Source of the DNA: DATNBU01 sp964476185
GTDB lineage: Bacteria > Desulfobacterota > Binatia > UBA1149 > CAITLU01
Assembly: GCA_964476185.1 (NCBI GenBank)
Contig: CAYYZO010000003.1
Coordinates: 36,492 to 100,491, forward strand
Length of the DNA stretch: 64,000 bases
Direction of reading: 5' to 3'
A program made the position numbers and the translations under genes. Below the pieces are notes generated by a model. The model worked only from the letters and a program-made list of their open reading frames with translations, was not told where the DNA came from and made no database searches. Of the stretch, positions 41,305 to 49,548 are shown one piece after another. Numbering within the stretch: the first letter of the stretch is position 1; every line of letters begins with the position of its first letter.

Positions 41305-41982
41305 GTGAACGCCCTCGTTCGCCGATTCTTTCGTGATCCGCTCGAAGTCGAGCTCGGGGCGTTGCTTCGCACCGGGATCGATCCCCGCTCGATCGTCGCG
41401 TACGGCCTGCCCGCCTACAAGGGATACCAGTTGCGCCGCCTCGGCCGGATGCAGAGGCGGCTGCACAAGCTCGCGAGCCAGCGCAGTCGGGCCCGACTCG
41501 TCCAGGATCGCGCCTACCTGCGCCTCGGAACGTTCCAGGAAACGGAGACGTACCGCTTTCTCTCCGAGCTTCAGCAGGCGGACCTGGACTGGCGGCAGGT
41601 CGAACGCTACCGGGAGTTCCGTCGCCGGATCGAGGCCGGGGGCGTCGTCCACCTGCCCTCCAAGCGCCGGCGGATGGCGACCGTCGCCGATCTCGACCCG
41701 TACTTCCGGGAGTATGCCGACCTGCTCCGCAGCATGGCCCGGGACGGCTACGTCGCGGCGAGCGCGCGCGACCGGATCATGATCCTGATCGACGGGGACG
41801 GCGGCATCCTCAAGGAAACCAAGGGGCGGCATCGACTCGCGGCGGCCCAGATCGTCGGCGTCCCGTCCGTTCCCGTCCGGATCAGCCACGTGCACGCCGA
41901 CTGGGTGGCGTTGCAGCCCGGGGCGACGCCCGCCGAGCGCGTGCGCCTCGCGATCCAGCGCGCCCTCGACGGCCGGCGGTGA
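41305..41982 (+). CDS. Protein with ParB/sulfiredoxin-like C-terminal domain
   Basis: The protein has 225 residues. The last third has the pattern RIMILIDGDGGILKETKGRHRLAAAQ followed by VPSVPVRISHVHADW, which is the ParB/Srx-like fold (GxHRLxAAxxxG). The first 130 residues are basic and helical, with no known domain. It differs from plasmid or chromosomal ParB in lacking the helix-turn-helix and the partner parA gene. Stand-alone forms are reported near polysaccharide genes, and some fold members are nucleases or ATP-binding kinases. GTG at 41305 was preferred because the sequence upstream looks non-coding. Confidence 0.65.
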   Translation: MNALVRRFFRDPLEVELGALLRTGIDPRSIVAYGLPAYKGYQLRRLGRMQRRLHKLASQRSRARLVQDRAYLRLGTFQETETYRFLSELQQADLDWRQVERYREFRRRIEAGGVVHLPSKRRRMATVADLDPYFREYADLLRSMARDGYVAASARDRIMILIDGDGGILKETKGRHRLAAAQIVGVPSVPVRISHVHADWVALQPGATPAERVRLAIQRALDGRR

Positions 41983-42010
41983 AGCGCCGGCCGTCGGGAG
42001 CACCGCTCGA

Positions 42011-43648
42011 TCAACCGGCGACGGGCGCGCCGCGCTCGACGATTTCCTTCGTCCGCGTCCCCGCGGGCAGCGTCCCGAACACCAGCCTCGCACGATCCCC
42101 AAGCCGCGCGTGGCAGAACGCGTCGAAGACGAACGACGGCGAGTACCGGAGCAACTGGCAGGCCTGGAGCAGCAGCGCCATCGTCTCCGTCAGGATCCGC
42201 GCGCGCGCCTCCACGTCGTCGCGCGACGCGAGTTCCTTCTCGAGCCGGGCGAGCACGGCGTCGTAGCGGGCGTTCTGGCCGCGGACCGATGCCAGTTCCG
42301 CGAGCAGCGCGGGCAGGCTGTCGGGTTCGCGTGCCAGCGCGCGAAGGACGTCAAGGCAGATCACGTTGCCGGAACCTTCCCAGATCGCGTTGACCGGCGC
42401 CTCCCGGTACAGCCGCGGCATCATCGATTCCTCGGCGTAGCCGTTGCCGCCGAGGCACTCCATCGCCTCGTACGTCAGGTGCGGCGCCCGGTGGCAGACC
42501 CAGAACTTCGCGACGGCTGTCGCGATGCGCGCGAACGCGCGGGCGTCGTCGCTGTCCTCGTCGTAGGCGCGCGCGAGGCGGACCATCAGGGCCGTCGCGG
42601 CCTCGGATTCGAGCGCGAGGTCGGCGAGCACGTTCTGCATCAGCGGCTGGTCGACGAGGTTCTTGCCGAACGCCGCACGGTGCATCGTGTGATGGATCGC
42701 CTGGGCGACCGCTGCGCGCATGATGCCGGCGCTGCCGCTGACGCAGTCCAGCCGCGTGTGGTGCACCATCTCGATGATGGTGCGCACTCCGCGCCCTTCC
42801 TCGCCGATCATGCGCGCCCAGGTCTCGTCGTACTCGATCTCGCTCGACGCGTTCGAGCGATTGCCGACCTTGTCCTTCAGGCGCTGGATGCGAAACGCGT
42901 TGCGCGTCCCGTCGGGACGCCAGCGCGGCACGAGGAAGCAGGCCAGCCCCTTGTCGGTCTGCGCGAGCGTCAGGAACGCGTCGCACTGGGGCGCCGAGCA
43001 GAACCACTTGTGCCCGGTGATCCGGTACGCACCGCCGGGACCACCGCCGTCGATCGCGGTCGCACGTGTCGTGTTCGCGCGCACGTCGCTGCCGCCCTGC
43101 TTCTCGGTCATCGCCATGCCGATCGTGACCGCCGTCTTCTGCGAGGCGGGCACCATGCGCGGGTCGTACTCGGTGCCGAGCAACAGCGGTTCCCAGTCGG
43201 CCAGGACGTCCGGCTGGTGACGCAGGGTCGGCATCGCGGCAAACGTCATCGTGATGGGGCAGTTGCTGCCCGACTCCACCTGCGTGTGCAGGTAGTTGAG
43301 CGCCGAGCGCGCGACGTTCGCGCCGCGGCCGGGCCGGCGCCACGGCAGGTTGTGCAGTTCGTGCTCCATGCCGAGCCGCATCATCTCGTGCCAGGCCGGA
43401 TGGAACTCGACCTCGTCGATGCGGTGCCCGTAACGATCATGGGTCCGGAGTTCGGGGGGGAACCGGTTGGCGAGCATGCCGAGCCGGATCGTCTCGGGCC
43501 GGCCGAGGATCTCCCCGTAGGCCTCGAGGCGCTCCTCCGCCCACTCGGCGCCCTCGCGGCGCACGCCTTCCGCGAGCACGCGGTCCGTGCGGTAGACGTT
43601 GTGGTGTTCGAGCGGCGGCGGCTGGTTCAGGACTTCGTGCGTGTTCAT
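42011..43648 (-). CDS. aidB: AidB-type acyl-CoA dehydrogenase-like protein
   Basis: The protein has 545 residues, aligning end to end with E. coli AidB as I remember it: NQPPPLEHHNVY at the N-terminus, EVEFHPAWHEMM, SGSNCPITMTFAA, GMAMTEKQGGSDVRANTTRA, HKWFCSAPQCDAFL, RLKDKVGNRSNASSEIE, and EAPVNAIWEGSGNVICLDVLRAL. AidB is a FAD protein with an acyl-CoA dehydrogenase fold, induced by alkylating agents, that binds DNA and may repair or shield it. Isovaleryl-CoA-dehydrogenase-like activity is weak in the E. coli protein. ATG at 43648 (NTHEVLNQP) matches the family start better than one 8 codons upstream. The gene stands alone. Confidence 0.9.
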   Translation of the reverse strand: MNTHEVLNQPPPLEHHNVYRTDRVLAEGVRREGAEWAEERLEAYGEILGRPETIRLGMLANRFPPELRTHDRYGHRIDEVEFHPAWHEMMRLGMEHELHNLPWRRPGRGANVARSALNYLHTQVESGSNCPITMTFAAMPTLRHQPDVLADWEPLLLGTEYDPRMVPASQKTAVTIGMAMTEKQGGSDVRANTTRATAIDGGGPGGAYRITGHKWFCSAPQCDAFLTLAQTDKGLACFLVPRWRPDGTRNAFRIQRLKDKVGNRSNASSEIEYDETWARMIGEEGRGVRTIIEMVHHTRLDCVSGSAGIMRAAVAQAIHHTMHRAAFGKNLVDQPLMQNVLADLALESEAATALMVRLARAYDEDSDDARAFARIATAVAKFWVCHRAPHLTYEAMECLGGNGYAEESMMPRLYREAPVNAIWEGSGNVICLDVLRALAREPDSLPALLAELASVRGQNARYDAVLARLEKELASRDDVEARARILTETMALLLQACQLLRYSPSFVFDAFCHARLGDRARLVFGTLPAGTRTKEIVERGAPVAG

Positions 43649-44051
43649 CGTTCGGTGTTCTCTCGTGCTCATTCGCTCGTTCTCGTGTCGCGGGCGTCCG
43701 CCGGCGCGGTCATCGCGGGCCCGGACGCACGCACGTTCTCGTGCGCGATCCCGCTCCCGCCTTCACGGGCCTCTATCACGGAGCGAACGCACGGCGCAGC
43801 CGCGGAAGTCGATAAACCTCGCCGCTGGCGACCGGATCGCGAACGAGCCGTGAACCGGATCGTAATATTTCGCGAACAGCGACTTCGTCGAAACGAGGAG
43901 CCGAACACGGAACGAGCGGTGCGCCCGCATCGGCCGCCCCGGTCCCGGGCCGCGTGCGCCGAGCGACGGAGGCAGAACGGAACGGGCGACCCGCTGCGCA
44001 TCCACGCACTTCGGAAAAGGCATCGCGCGCGTCCGACCCGTCCCCCACTTC
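43649..44051. other. Intergenic region, 403 bases
   Basis: It lies between the aidB start and the stop of the histidine kinase gene. It is somewhat less GC-rich around 43860-43880 (GTAATATTTC), a possible -10 region for aidB transcription on the minus strand, but no matching -35 is seen. Short frames of about 90-100 codons across it show no family resemblance and were not called. Confidence 0.4.
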
Positions 44052-45389
44052 TCAGTCGTGTCCACGCAGCGTGAACAGGAACGTCGCGCCCCGGTTCGGC
44101 TCGCTCTCGGCCCAGATGCGACCGCCGTGGCTGCGGACGATTTTCTCCGCGATGGCCAGCCCCATCCCCTCCCCCTCGAACTCCGAGACGTGGTGCAGCC
44201 GTTCGAAGGCGTGGAACAGCCGGCGCGTGTGCTGCATGTCGAACCCGGCGCCGTTGTCGCGCACGAAGAACGCGTCGTCGCGCCGCCCGAACTCGATGCG
44301 GGCGCACGGCTGTTCGCGCGTGAACTTCCACGCGTTGTCGAGCAGCGCGCGCAGCAGGCTCCGCGTGAGTCCCGGATCGCAGCCGGCGACGATGCCGGGC
44401 GCTATGACGAACTCGGCCTGGCGCGACGGTTCCTGTCGGACGAGGTCGCCGCACAGGTCCAGCGCGCAGGCGCTCAGGTCGAAGACCTGACGGTCGACGA
44501 GCCGGCCGGTCATCCGCGAGAATTCGAGCAGCGCGTCGACCATGCGGCCCATGCGCGCACTCGAGGTCCGGATGCGATCGACGTGCTCCATCGTCTCGTC
44601 GTCGATGCGCGAAGCCAGGTCGTCCTCGAGCAGGCGGGCGTATCCCTCGATGTGGCGCAGCGGTTGGCGCAGGTCGTGCGAGATGGCGCGCGTCACGGCA
44701 CGCTGGTCCGAGAGCGCATCCTCGAGCTCCGCGGTCCTTGACCGCACCTTGCCCTCGAGCTCCTCGTTGAGCGCGCGGATGCGCTGCTCGGCCCCGACGA
44801 GCCGCAGGTTCTCTCGCGCGCTCCGCTCGAACACCGCCCGGGTCTGGAACGCGACGAACAGCGAAAGCACCCATCCGGCCGCCAGGTTCGTCAACACCAG
44901 CACCTCGCCCTGGCCGGCGGCGGGAGCCCCCAGCACCGCGACCGTCGCGGTCGTGACCACGATCGAGGCCAGCACGACCAGCGCCTGCCACGCAAGGCCC
45001 CACGGCAGGATCGCCGCGTCCAGCAGCACCAGGATGAGGTGCAGCGTGACCGCGACCGCGATGTCGTCGCGCAGCAGCGCACCGCGGGCCGCCAATCCGG
45101 CGATGACGACGCTCAGCGCTACTCCCCACGCACTCTGCTGCCGTTCGAACCAGGGCTGCCAGGTCGCGCCGAGGAACACCAGGAGCAGCACCAGCGCGAC
45201 GAACCGCAACGCGGTCACCGGGCCGAACGACCGCGCGTCGAGGACCACCGGGTCCACGACGATGAACGCGAGCACGATCGCGATCGTCACCGAGATCAGC
45301 AGGCGCAGGCGGACAGTCATCAGCCGGCGCCTCGCAGCGTCGACGCGATGCTCCAGTTCCCCGGCGCCGCCGTTCGTTGCCGAGATCAT
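44052..45389 (-). CDS. Orphan membrane histidine kinase, phytochrome-kinase-like
   Basis: The protein has 445 residues. About six membrane segments fill residues 28-180 without an obvious sensor loop. A short coiled coil (RIRALNEELEGKVRSRTAEL) leads to the HisKA motif AISHDLRQPLRHIEGYARLL and an ATPase domain with LLDNAWKFT (N box), VRDNGAGFD and EGMGLAIAEKIVRSHGG. The H-box and N-box forms are those common in bacteriophytochrome and other HisKA kinases. No response regulator is next to it, so its partner is elsewhere. ATG at 45389; divergent from the FAD oxidoreductase gene, sharing a 77-base gap with the symmetric TATACT site. Confidence 0.85.
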   Translation of the reverse strand: MISATNGGAGELEHRVDAARRRLMTVRLRLLISVTIAIVLAFIVVDPVVLDARSFGPVTALRFVALVLLLVFLGATWQPWFERQQSAWGVALSVVIAGLAARGALLRDDIAVAVTLHLILVLLDAAILPWGLAWQALVVLASIVVTTATVAVLGAPAAGQGEVLVLTNLAAGWVLSLFVAFQTRAVFERSARENLRLVGAEQRIRALNEELEGKVRSRTAELEDALSDQRAVTRAISHDLRQPLRHIEGYARLLEDDLASRIDDETMEHVDRIRTSSARMGRMVDALLEFSRMTGRLVDRQVFDLSACALDLCGDLVRQEPSRQAEFVIAPGIVAGCDPGLTRSLLRALLDNAWKFTREQPCARIEFGRRDDAFFVRDNGAGFDMQHTRRLFHAFERLHHVSEFEGEGMGLAIAEKIVRSHGGRIWAESEPNRGATFLFTLRGHD

Positions 45390-45429
45390 CCGTCCGGCCC
45401 CCCACGGGACTACAGCACGCGATGCGGCC

Positions 45430-45441
45430 GGAGTATACTCC
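45430..45441. promoter_or_regulatory. 12-base palindrome containing a -10-like TATACT on both strands
   Basis: GGAGTATACTCC is a perfect palindrome, so TATACT can be read rightward (45434-45439) and leftward (45437-45432). It lies in the 77-base gap between divergent genes, 27 bases from the rightward ATG (with GGGGAAGGAGG between) and 43 bases from the leftward ATG. No good -35 is seen on either side. It could be a shared -10 or a repressor operator. Confidence 0.4.
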
Positions 45442-45466
45442 CGATAACGCGGGGAAGGAGGCGGCC

Positions 45467-47098
45467 ATGCGGGACGTCGATGCGATCGTGATCGGCTCGG
45501 GATCGGGAGGCCTGACGGCAGCGCTGGCCCTGGCGCGCGCCGGCCGCCGGGTCGCCGTGTTCGAGCAGCACTACCTTCCGGGCGGCTACAGCCAGTCGTT
45601 CACGCTCTCCGGCTTCCGCTTCAGCCCCGGCATCCACTACATCGGCGAACTCGAGCGCGGCGGCGCGCTGCGGCGCATCTACGAGGGGCTTGGGGTCGCG
45701 AACGACCTCGTGTTCTTCGAGATCAATCCGGACGGTTACGACCACGTCGTGGTCGGAGACCAGCGGTTCGACATCCCGGCGGGCATGGAGAACTTCCGCG
45801 ATCGCCTGAAAAGCCGCTTTCCGGCCGAATGCGAGGGCATCGACGGCTACTTCGAGACCGTCTCGCGCATGGCCGACGAGCTCGCGTGGACGGGCGCACC
45901 GGCCGGCCTCCTCGAGGCCGTCGAGATGCCGCTGCACCTTCGCACCGTGCTGCGCTTCGGCCTGATGCCGCTCTCCCGCTTCCTCGACCGCTTCACGTCC
46001 GACCCGCTGCTGCGGGCGATCCTGTCGATCCAGGCCGGTGACCACGGCATGGCGCCCTCGCGCGCGCCGACCGCGCTGCACGCCGGACTCCAGAGCTACT
46101 ACTTCGACGGCGGCTGCTACCCGAAAGGTGGCGGCCATCACATCCCCGACACGTTGATCCGCCACATCGAGGCGCACGGCGGGACGGTGACGCTCGGCGC
46201 CGAGGTCGCTCGCGTGCTCGTCGAAGACGGTCGCGCGATCGGGATCGCGCTCGCCGACGGAACCGAAGTGCGCGCGCCGATCCTCGTCGCGAACGTCGAC
46301 CCGGGGGTGCTGTGGGGCAGGCTCGTCGACGAGGAACACGTCGGCGCGAGGCTCGCCCGCCGCGTGCGCCACACCCGCTACTCGGTTTCCACGCTGAGCC
46401 TGTTCCTCGGCGTCGAGATGGACCTGCGCGCCGCCGGCCTCGACTCCGGCAACGTCTGGTTCAGCCGCACGACCGACATCGACTCCGCCTACGAGTACGC
46501 CGAGCGTGCCGACCTCTCCGACGCCCCGGAGATCCCGGGCCTGTTCCTGAACGTCACGACGCTCAAGGACCCTTCGATGCGAAGCGACGGCCGGCACACG
46601 GTCGAAGCCATCGCGCTCGCGTCCGTCGATGCGTTCGCGAAGTGGCGCGACACGCCGCGCGGGGAGCGCGGCCCCGAGTACTCCGCCCTCAAGGACGCGC
46701 TGGCCAGGAGGATCCTCGAGGCCGCCGAGTGCTTCGTGCCGGGCCTTTCGAAGGCCGTCGTCTTCCAGGCGCTCGCGACGCCGCTGACCAACGAACACTT
46801 CCTCCACGCCACGCGCGGCGGCATCTACGGCACCGAGAAGACCATCGGCAACCTCGGCGCGTTCAGCTTCCCGGTGCGCACGCCGCTCCGCGGCCTGTTC
46901 CAGTGCGGCGCGAGCACGATCGCGCCGGGCATCCACGGCGTGACGCGATCGGGACTGGCGGCGGCGGCGGCAGCGCTGGACTGCCGGACCGATGAACTGC
47001 TGACCGCGACCGGACAGCAGCTCCGGATCTATCCGTCCGAGCATCCGGAGACGTGGCCGGAGGAACTGCGCCCGCGAGCGTTGCGCGCGCCGGCCTGA
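45467..47098 (+). CDS. FAD-dependent oxidoreductase, carotenoid isomerase / retinol saturase-like
   Basis: The 543-residue protein has an N-terminal dinucleotide-binding motif IVIGSGSGGLTAALALARAG and VAVFEQHYLPGGYSQSF, typical of the CrtI/CrtISO/RetSat group. YYFDGGCYPKGGGHHIPDTL and the C-terminal FQCGASTIAPGIHGVTRSG are the other flavin-contact motifs. It should desaturate, isomerise or saturate a polyene or hydrophobic substrate. No phytoene synthase or other carotenoid gene is nearby, so the substrate is open. ATG at 45467 is preceded by GGGGAAGGAGG. Confidence 0.82.
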   Translation: MRDVDAIVIGSGSGGLTAALALARAGRRVAVFEQHYLPGGYSQSFTLSGFRFSPGIHYIGELERGGALRRIYEGLGVANDLVFFEINPDGYDHVVVGDQRFDIPAGMENFRDRLKSRFPAECEGIDGYFETVSRMADELAWTGAPAGLLEAVEMPLHLRTVLRFGLMPLSRFLDRFTSDPLLRAILSIQAGDHGMAPSRAPTALHAGLQSYYFDGGCYPKGGGHHIPDTLIRHIEAHGGTVTLGAEVARVLVEDGRAIGIALADGTEVRAPILVANVDPGVLWGRLVDEEHVGARLARRVRHTRYSVSTLSLFLGVEMDLRAAGLDSGNVWFSRTTDIDSAYEYAERADLSDAPEIPGLFLNVTTLKDPSMRSDGRHTVEAIALASVDAFAKWRDTPRGERGPEYSALKDALARRILEAAECFVPGLSKAVVFQALATPLTNEHFLHATRGGIYGTEKTIGNLGAFSFPVRTPLRGLFQCGASTIAPGIHGVTRSGLAAAAAALDCRTDELLTATGQQLRIYPSEHPETWPEELRPRALRAPA

Positions 47099-47125
47099 GC
47101 CTCGCCGCGCTCGCCCGACCGGCAA

Positions 47126-47181
47126 GCGCGCACGCGCGGCCCGAGCAGCGCGCACGCGCGGGTCCTTCAGGCGCGCACGCG
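47126..47181. repeat. Three direct repeats upstream of cstA
   Basis: GCGCGCACGCG occurs at 47126-47136, 47148-47158 and 47171-47181, spaced 22 and 23 bases, about two helical turns. The first two copies agree over 15 bases (AGCGCGCACGCGCGG). The last copy ends 27 bases before the -10-like TAGAAT, so bound protein would sit on one face of the DNA just upstream of the promoter. Confidence 0.5.
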
Positions 47182-47208
47182 ACGCCTCGCACCAGCCGCG
47201 CGCGCGGA

Positions 47209-47214
47209 TAGAAT
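47209..47214 (+). promoter_or_regulatory. -10-like element for cstA, near-leaderless
   Basis: TAGAAT ends nine bases before the cstA ATG at 47224, so transcription would start about 2-3 bases before the start codon. No Shine-Dalgarno sequence is present, which supports a leaderless message. No clear -35 is seen; the direct repeats upstream could bind an activator in its place. Confidence 0.4.
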
Positions 47215-47223
47215 CCCGCGCCC

Positions 47224-49326
47224 ATGAAGGATTCGCCGCCGCATCCGACCTCGCCCCTCGCGTCGCCCGCGCGATCCGGGCCCGGGAACGTCCTGTCCGT
47301 CGCCGCCTGGATCCTCGTCGGCGTCGCCGGCTCCGCGGCGCTCGGCGCCATCGCGCTCGCGCGCGGCGAGACGATCTCGAGCACCTGGTTCCTCGTCGCC
47401 GGCCTGTGCATCTACGCGATCGCCTACCGCTTCTACTCGGCATTCCTCGCCGGCCGCGCGCTCGCTCTCGACGACGCCACGCCGACGCCGGCGCACCGGC
47501 GCACCGACGGCCGGGACTTCGTCCCGACCAACCGCTGGGTCGTCTTCGGCCACCACTTCGCCGCCATCGCCGGCCCCGGGCCACTGGTCGGCCCGATCCT
47601 CGCGGCGCAGTTCGGCTACCTTCCGGGCGCGCTCTACATCGTGATCGGCGTCGTGCTCGGCGGCGCGGTGCAGGACTTCACCGTGCTCGTCGGCTCGATG
47701 CGCCGCGGCGGCAAGAGCCTCGGGCAGATCGTGCGCGACGAGATCGGCCCGGTCGGCGGAGCCGCGGCGCTCGTCGGCGTGATGTCGATCATGCTGATCC
47801 TGATCGGCGTGCTCGGGCTCGTCGTCACGAACGCGATGTTCGGCAGCCCCTGGGGCACGTTCACGGTCGGCGCCACGATCCCGATCGCGCTCGCGATGGG
47901 CGTCTACATGACGCGTTTCCGGCCCGGACGCGTGATGGAGGCCACCATCGGCGGCCTCGTGCTCGTGCTGCTCGCGGTCTGGGGCGGCCGCTACGTCCAC
48001 GACCACGAGACGCTCCGGGTCCTGTTCGACCTCGACAAGAAGACCATCGCGCTGTCGCTGATCGCCTACGGGTTCACGGCCAGCGTGCTGCCGGTCTGGC
48101 TGCTGCTCGCGCCGCGCGACTACCTGTCGGCGTTCATCAAGATCGGCACGATCGGGCTGCTCGCCCTCGGGCTCCTCTGGGTGCGCCCCGACGTGCACAT
48201 GCCGGCGCTGACGCAGTTCACCGACGGGTCCGGGCCGGTGTTCGCCGGCAAGCTGTTCCCGTTCTGCTTCATCACGATCGCGTGCGGCGCGATCTCGGGC
48301 TTCCACGCGCTGATCTCGAGCGGCACGACGCCGAAGCTGATCGACAAGGAGACCGACGCGCGCTTCATCGGCTACGGCGCGATGCTGATGGAGAGCTTCG
48401 TCGCGCTGATGGCGCTGATGGCCGCGACGGTGATGGACCCGGGCGTCTATTTCGCGATGAACGCCCCCGCCAGCCTGCTCGGGCCGACGGTCGCGGACGC
48501 GGCGGCGAAGATCGGCCAGTGGGGCTTCACGCTCGACCCGGCGGCGTTCGAGACGCTGACGCGGCAGGTCGGCGAGAACACGCTGCTCAGTCGCACCGGC
48601 GGCGCGCCGACGCTGGCCGTCGGCATGGCCGAGATCTTCTCGCGGGCGCTCGGCGGCGACGCGCTGAAGGCGCTCTGGTACCACTTCGCGATCATGTTCG
48701 AGGCGCTGTTCATCCTGACCACGCTCGACGCCGGCACGCGCGTCGGCCGCTTCATGATGCAGGACCTGCTCGGCAACTTCTGGGAGCCGCTCGGGCGCAC
48801 CCACTCGCTTCCGGCCAACATCCTCTCCTCGGCGCTGATCGTCGGCGGCTGGGGTTACTTCCTGTACCAGGGGGTCATCGACCCCCTCGGCGGCATCAAC
48901 TCGCTCTGGCCGCTGTTCGGCATCGCGAACCAGCTCCTCGCGGCCACGGCGCTCACCGCCGTGACGACGATCTTCGTGAAGTCCGACCGGCCGCGCTTCG
49001 CCTTCGTGACGATCGCGCCGCTCGCCTGGCTGCTCGTCGTCACGATGACGGCCGGCTGGCAGAAGATCTTCTCCGAGGACCTGCGCATCGGCTTCCTCGC
49101 GCAGGCCTCGCACCTGTCCGGCCAGGTCGCCTCGGGCGCGATCGCGGCGGAGAACGTCGCGCAAACCCGGCACGTGATCTTCAACAACCAGCTCGACGCG
49201 GCGGTCACGGCGGCGTTCATGGCGCTGGTCGCGATCGTGGTGGCGGACGCGGCGCGCGTCTGGTGGAAGACGCTGGCCGGCCGCAGCGGGCACCGGGCCG
49301 TCGCGATCGGCGAGGTGCGCGCGTGA
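47224..49326 (+). CDS. cstA: Carbon starvation protein A, peptide/pyruvate transporter family
   Basis: The 700-residue protein has about 16-18 membrane segments. Family hallmarks are FGHHFAAIAGPGPLVGPILAAQFGYLPG, GGAVQDFTVLVGSMRRGGKSLGQI, CGAISGFHALISSGTTPK and the cytoplasmic-end LFGIANQLLAATALT. Relatives import peptides or pyruvate, often under carbon limitation. ATG at 47224; its stop overlaps the start of the small gene after it (GTGA), the usual CstA-YbdD arrangement. Promoter features with three repeats lie directly upstream. Confidence 0.93.
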   Translation: MKDSPPHPTSPLASPARSGPGNVLSVAAWILVGVAGSAALGAIALARGETISSTWFLVAGLCIYAIAYRFYSAFLAGRALALDDATPTPAHRRTDGRDFVPTNRWVVFGHHFAAIAGPGPLVGPILAAQFGYLPGALYIVIGVVLGGAVQDFTVLVGSMRRGGKSLGQIVRDEIGPVGGAAALVGVMSIMLILIGVLGLVVTNAMFGSPWGTFTVGATIPIALAMGVYMTRFRPGRVMEATIGGLVLVLLAVWGGRYVHDHETLRVLFDLDKKTIALSLIAYGFTASVLPVWLLLAPRDYLSAFIKIGTIGLLALGLLWVRPDVHMPALTQFTDGSGPVFAGKLFPFCFITIACGAISGFHALISSGTTPKLIDKETDARFIGYGAMLMESFVALMALMAATVMDPGVYFAMNAPASLLGPTVADAAAKIGQWGFTLDPAAFETLTRQVGENTLLSRTGGAPTLAVGMAEIFSRALGGDALKALWYHFAIMFEALFILTTLDAGTRVGRFMMQDLLGNFWEPLGRTHSLPANILSSALIVGGWGYFLYQGVIDPLGGINSLWPLFGIANQLLAATALTAVTTIFVKSDRPRFAFVTIAPLAWLLVVTMTAGWQKIFSEDLRIGFLAQASHLSGQVASGAIAAENVAQTRHVIFNNQLDAAVTAAFMALVAIVVADAARVWWKTLAGRSGHRAVAIGEVRA

Positions 49327-49532
49327 ACGCCCGGACGTGGTGCGTTCCGCGAGGCGTGGCGGCGCTCGCGCGCCGCTTCGGCCGCGCCGCGGCGGCGTTC
49401 CTCCGCGGCTTCCTCGGCGTGATGCCCGCGCACGGCGCCGACCGAACCGGCGCGTGCCGCCACGCCGTCTCCCCGGCGGCCGCGCGCGCCGCGCTGGCCG
49501 AGCGCGCCGCGCGCCGCCCGAACTGCTGCTGA
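49323..49532 (+). CDS. Small CstA-partner protein, possibly YbdD/YjiX-like
   Basis: The protein has 69 residues. It is very basic and Arg/Ala-rich, with a short amphipathic segment (AAAAFLRGFLGVMP) and a C-terminal PNCC. YbdD/YjiX proteins are also about 65 residues, follow cstA and often end in Cys-Cys, but the usual YxxHHP core is hard to see here. GTG at 49323 overlaps the cstA stop. The identification rests on context and the ending, so it may be a fast-evolved or degraded member. Confidence 0.5.
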   Translation: MNARTWCVPRGVAALARRFGRAAAAFLRGFLGVMPAHGADRTGACRHAVSPAAARAALAERAARRPNCC

Positions 49533-49548
49533 CGACGAAGGAGCGACC

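Noticed and set aside
43763..44065. Short frames of 90-100 codons in the gap after the orphan kinase
   Set aside because: Arg-rich, no recognisable motif, no ribosome-binding site; two frames overlap each other, as expected by chance at this GC content.
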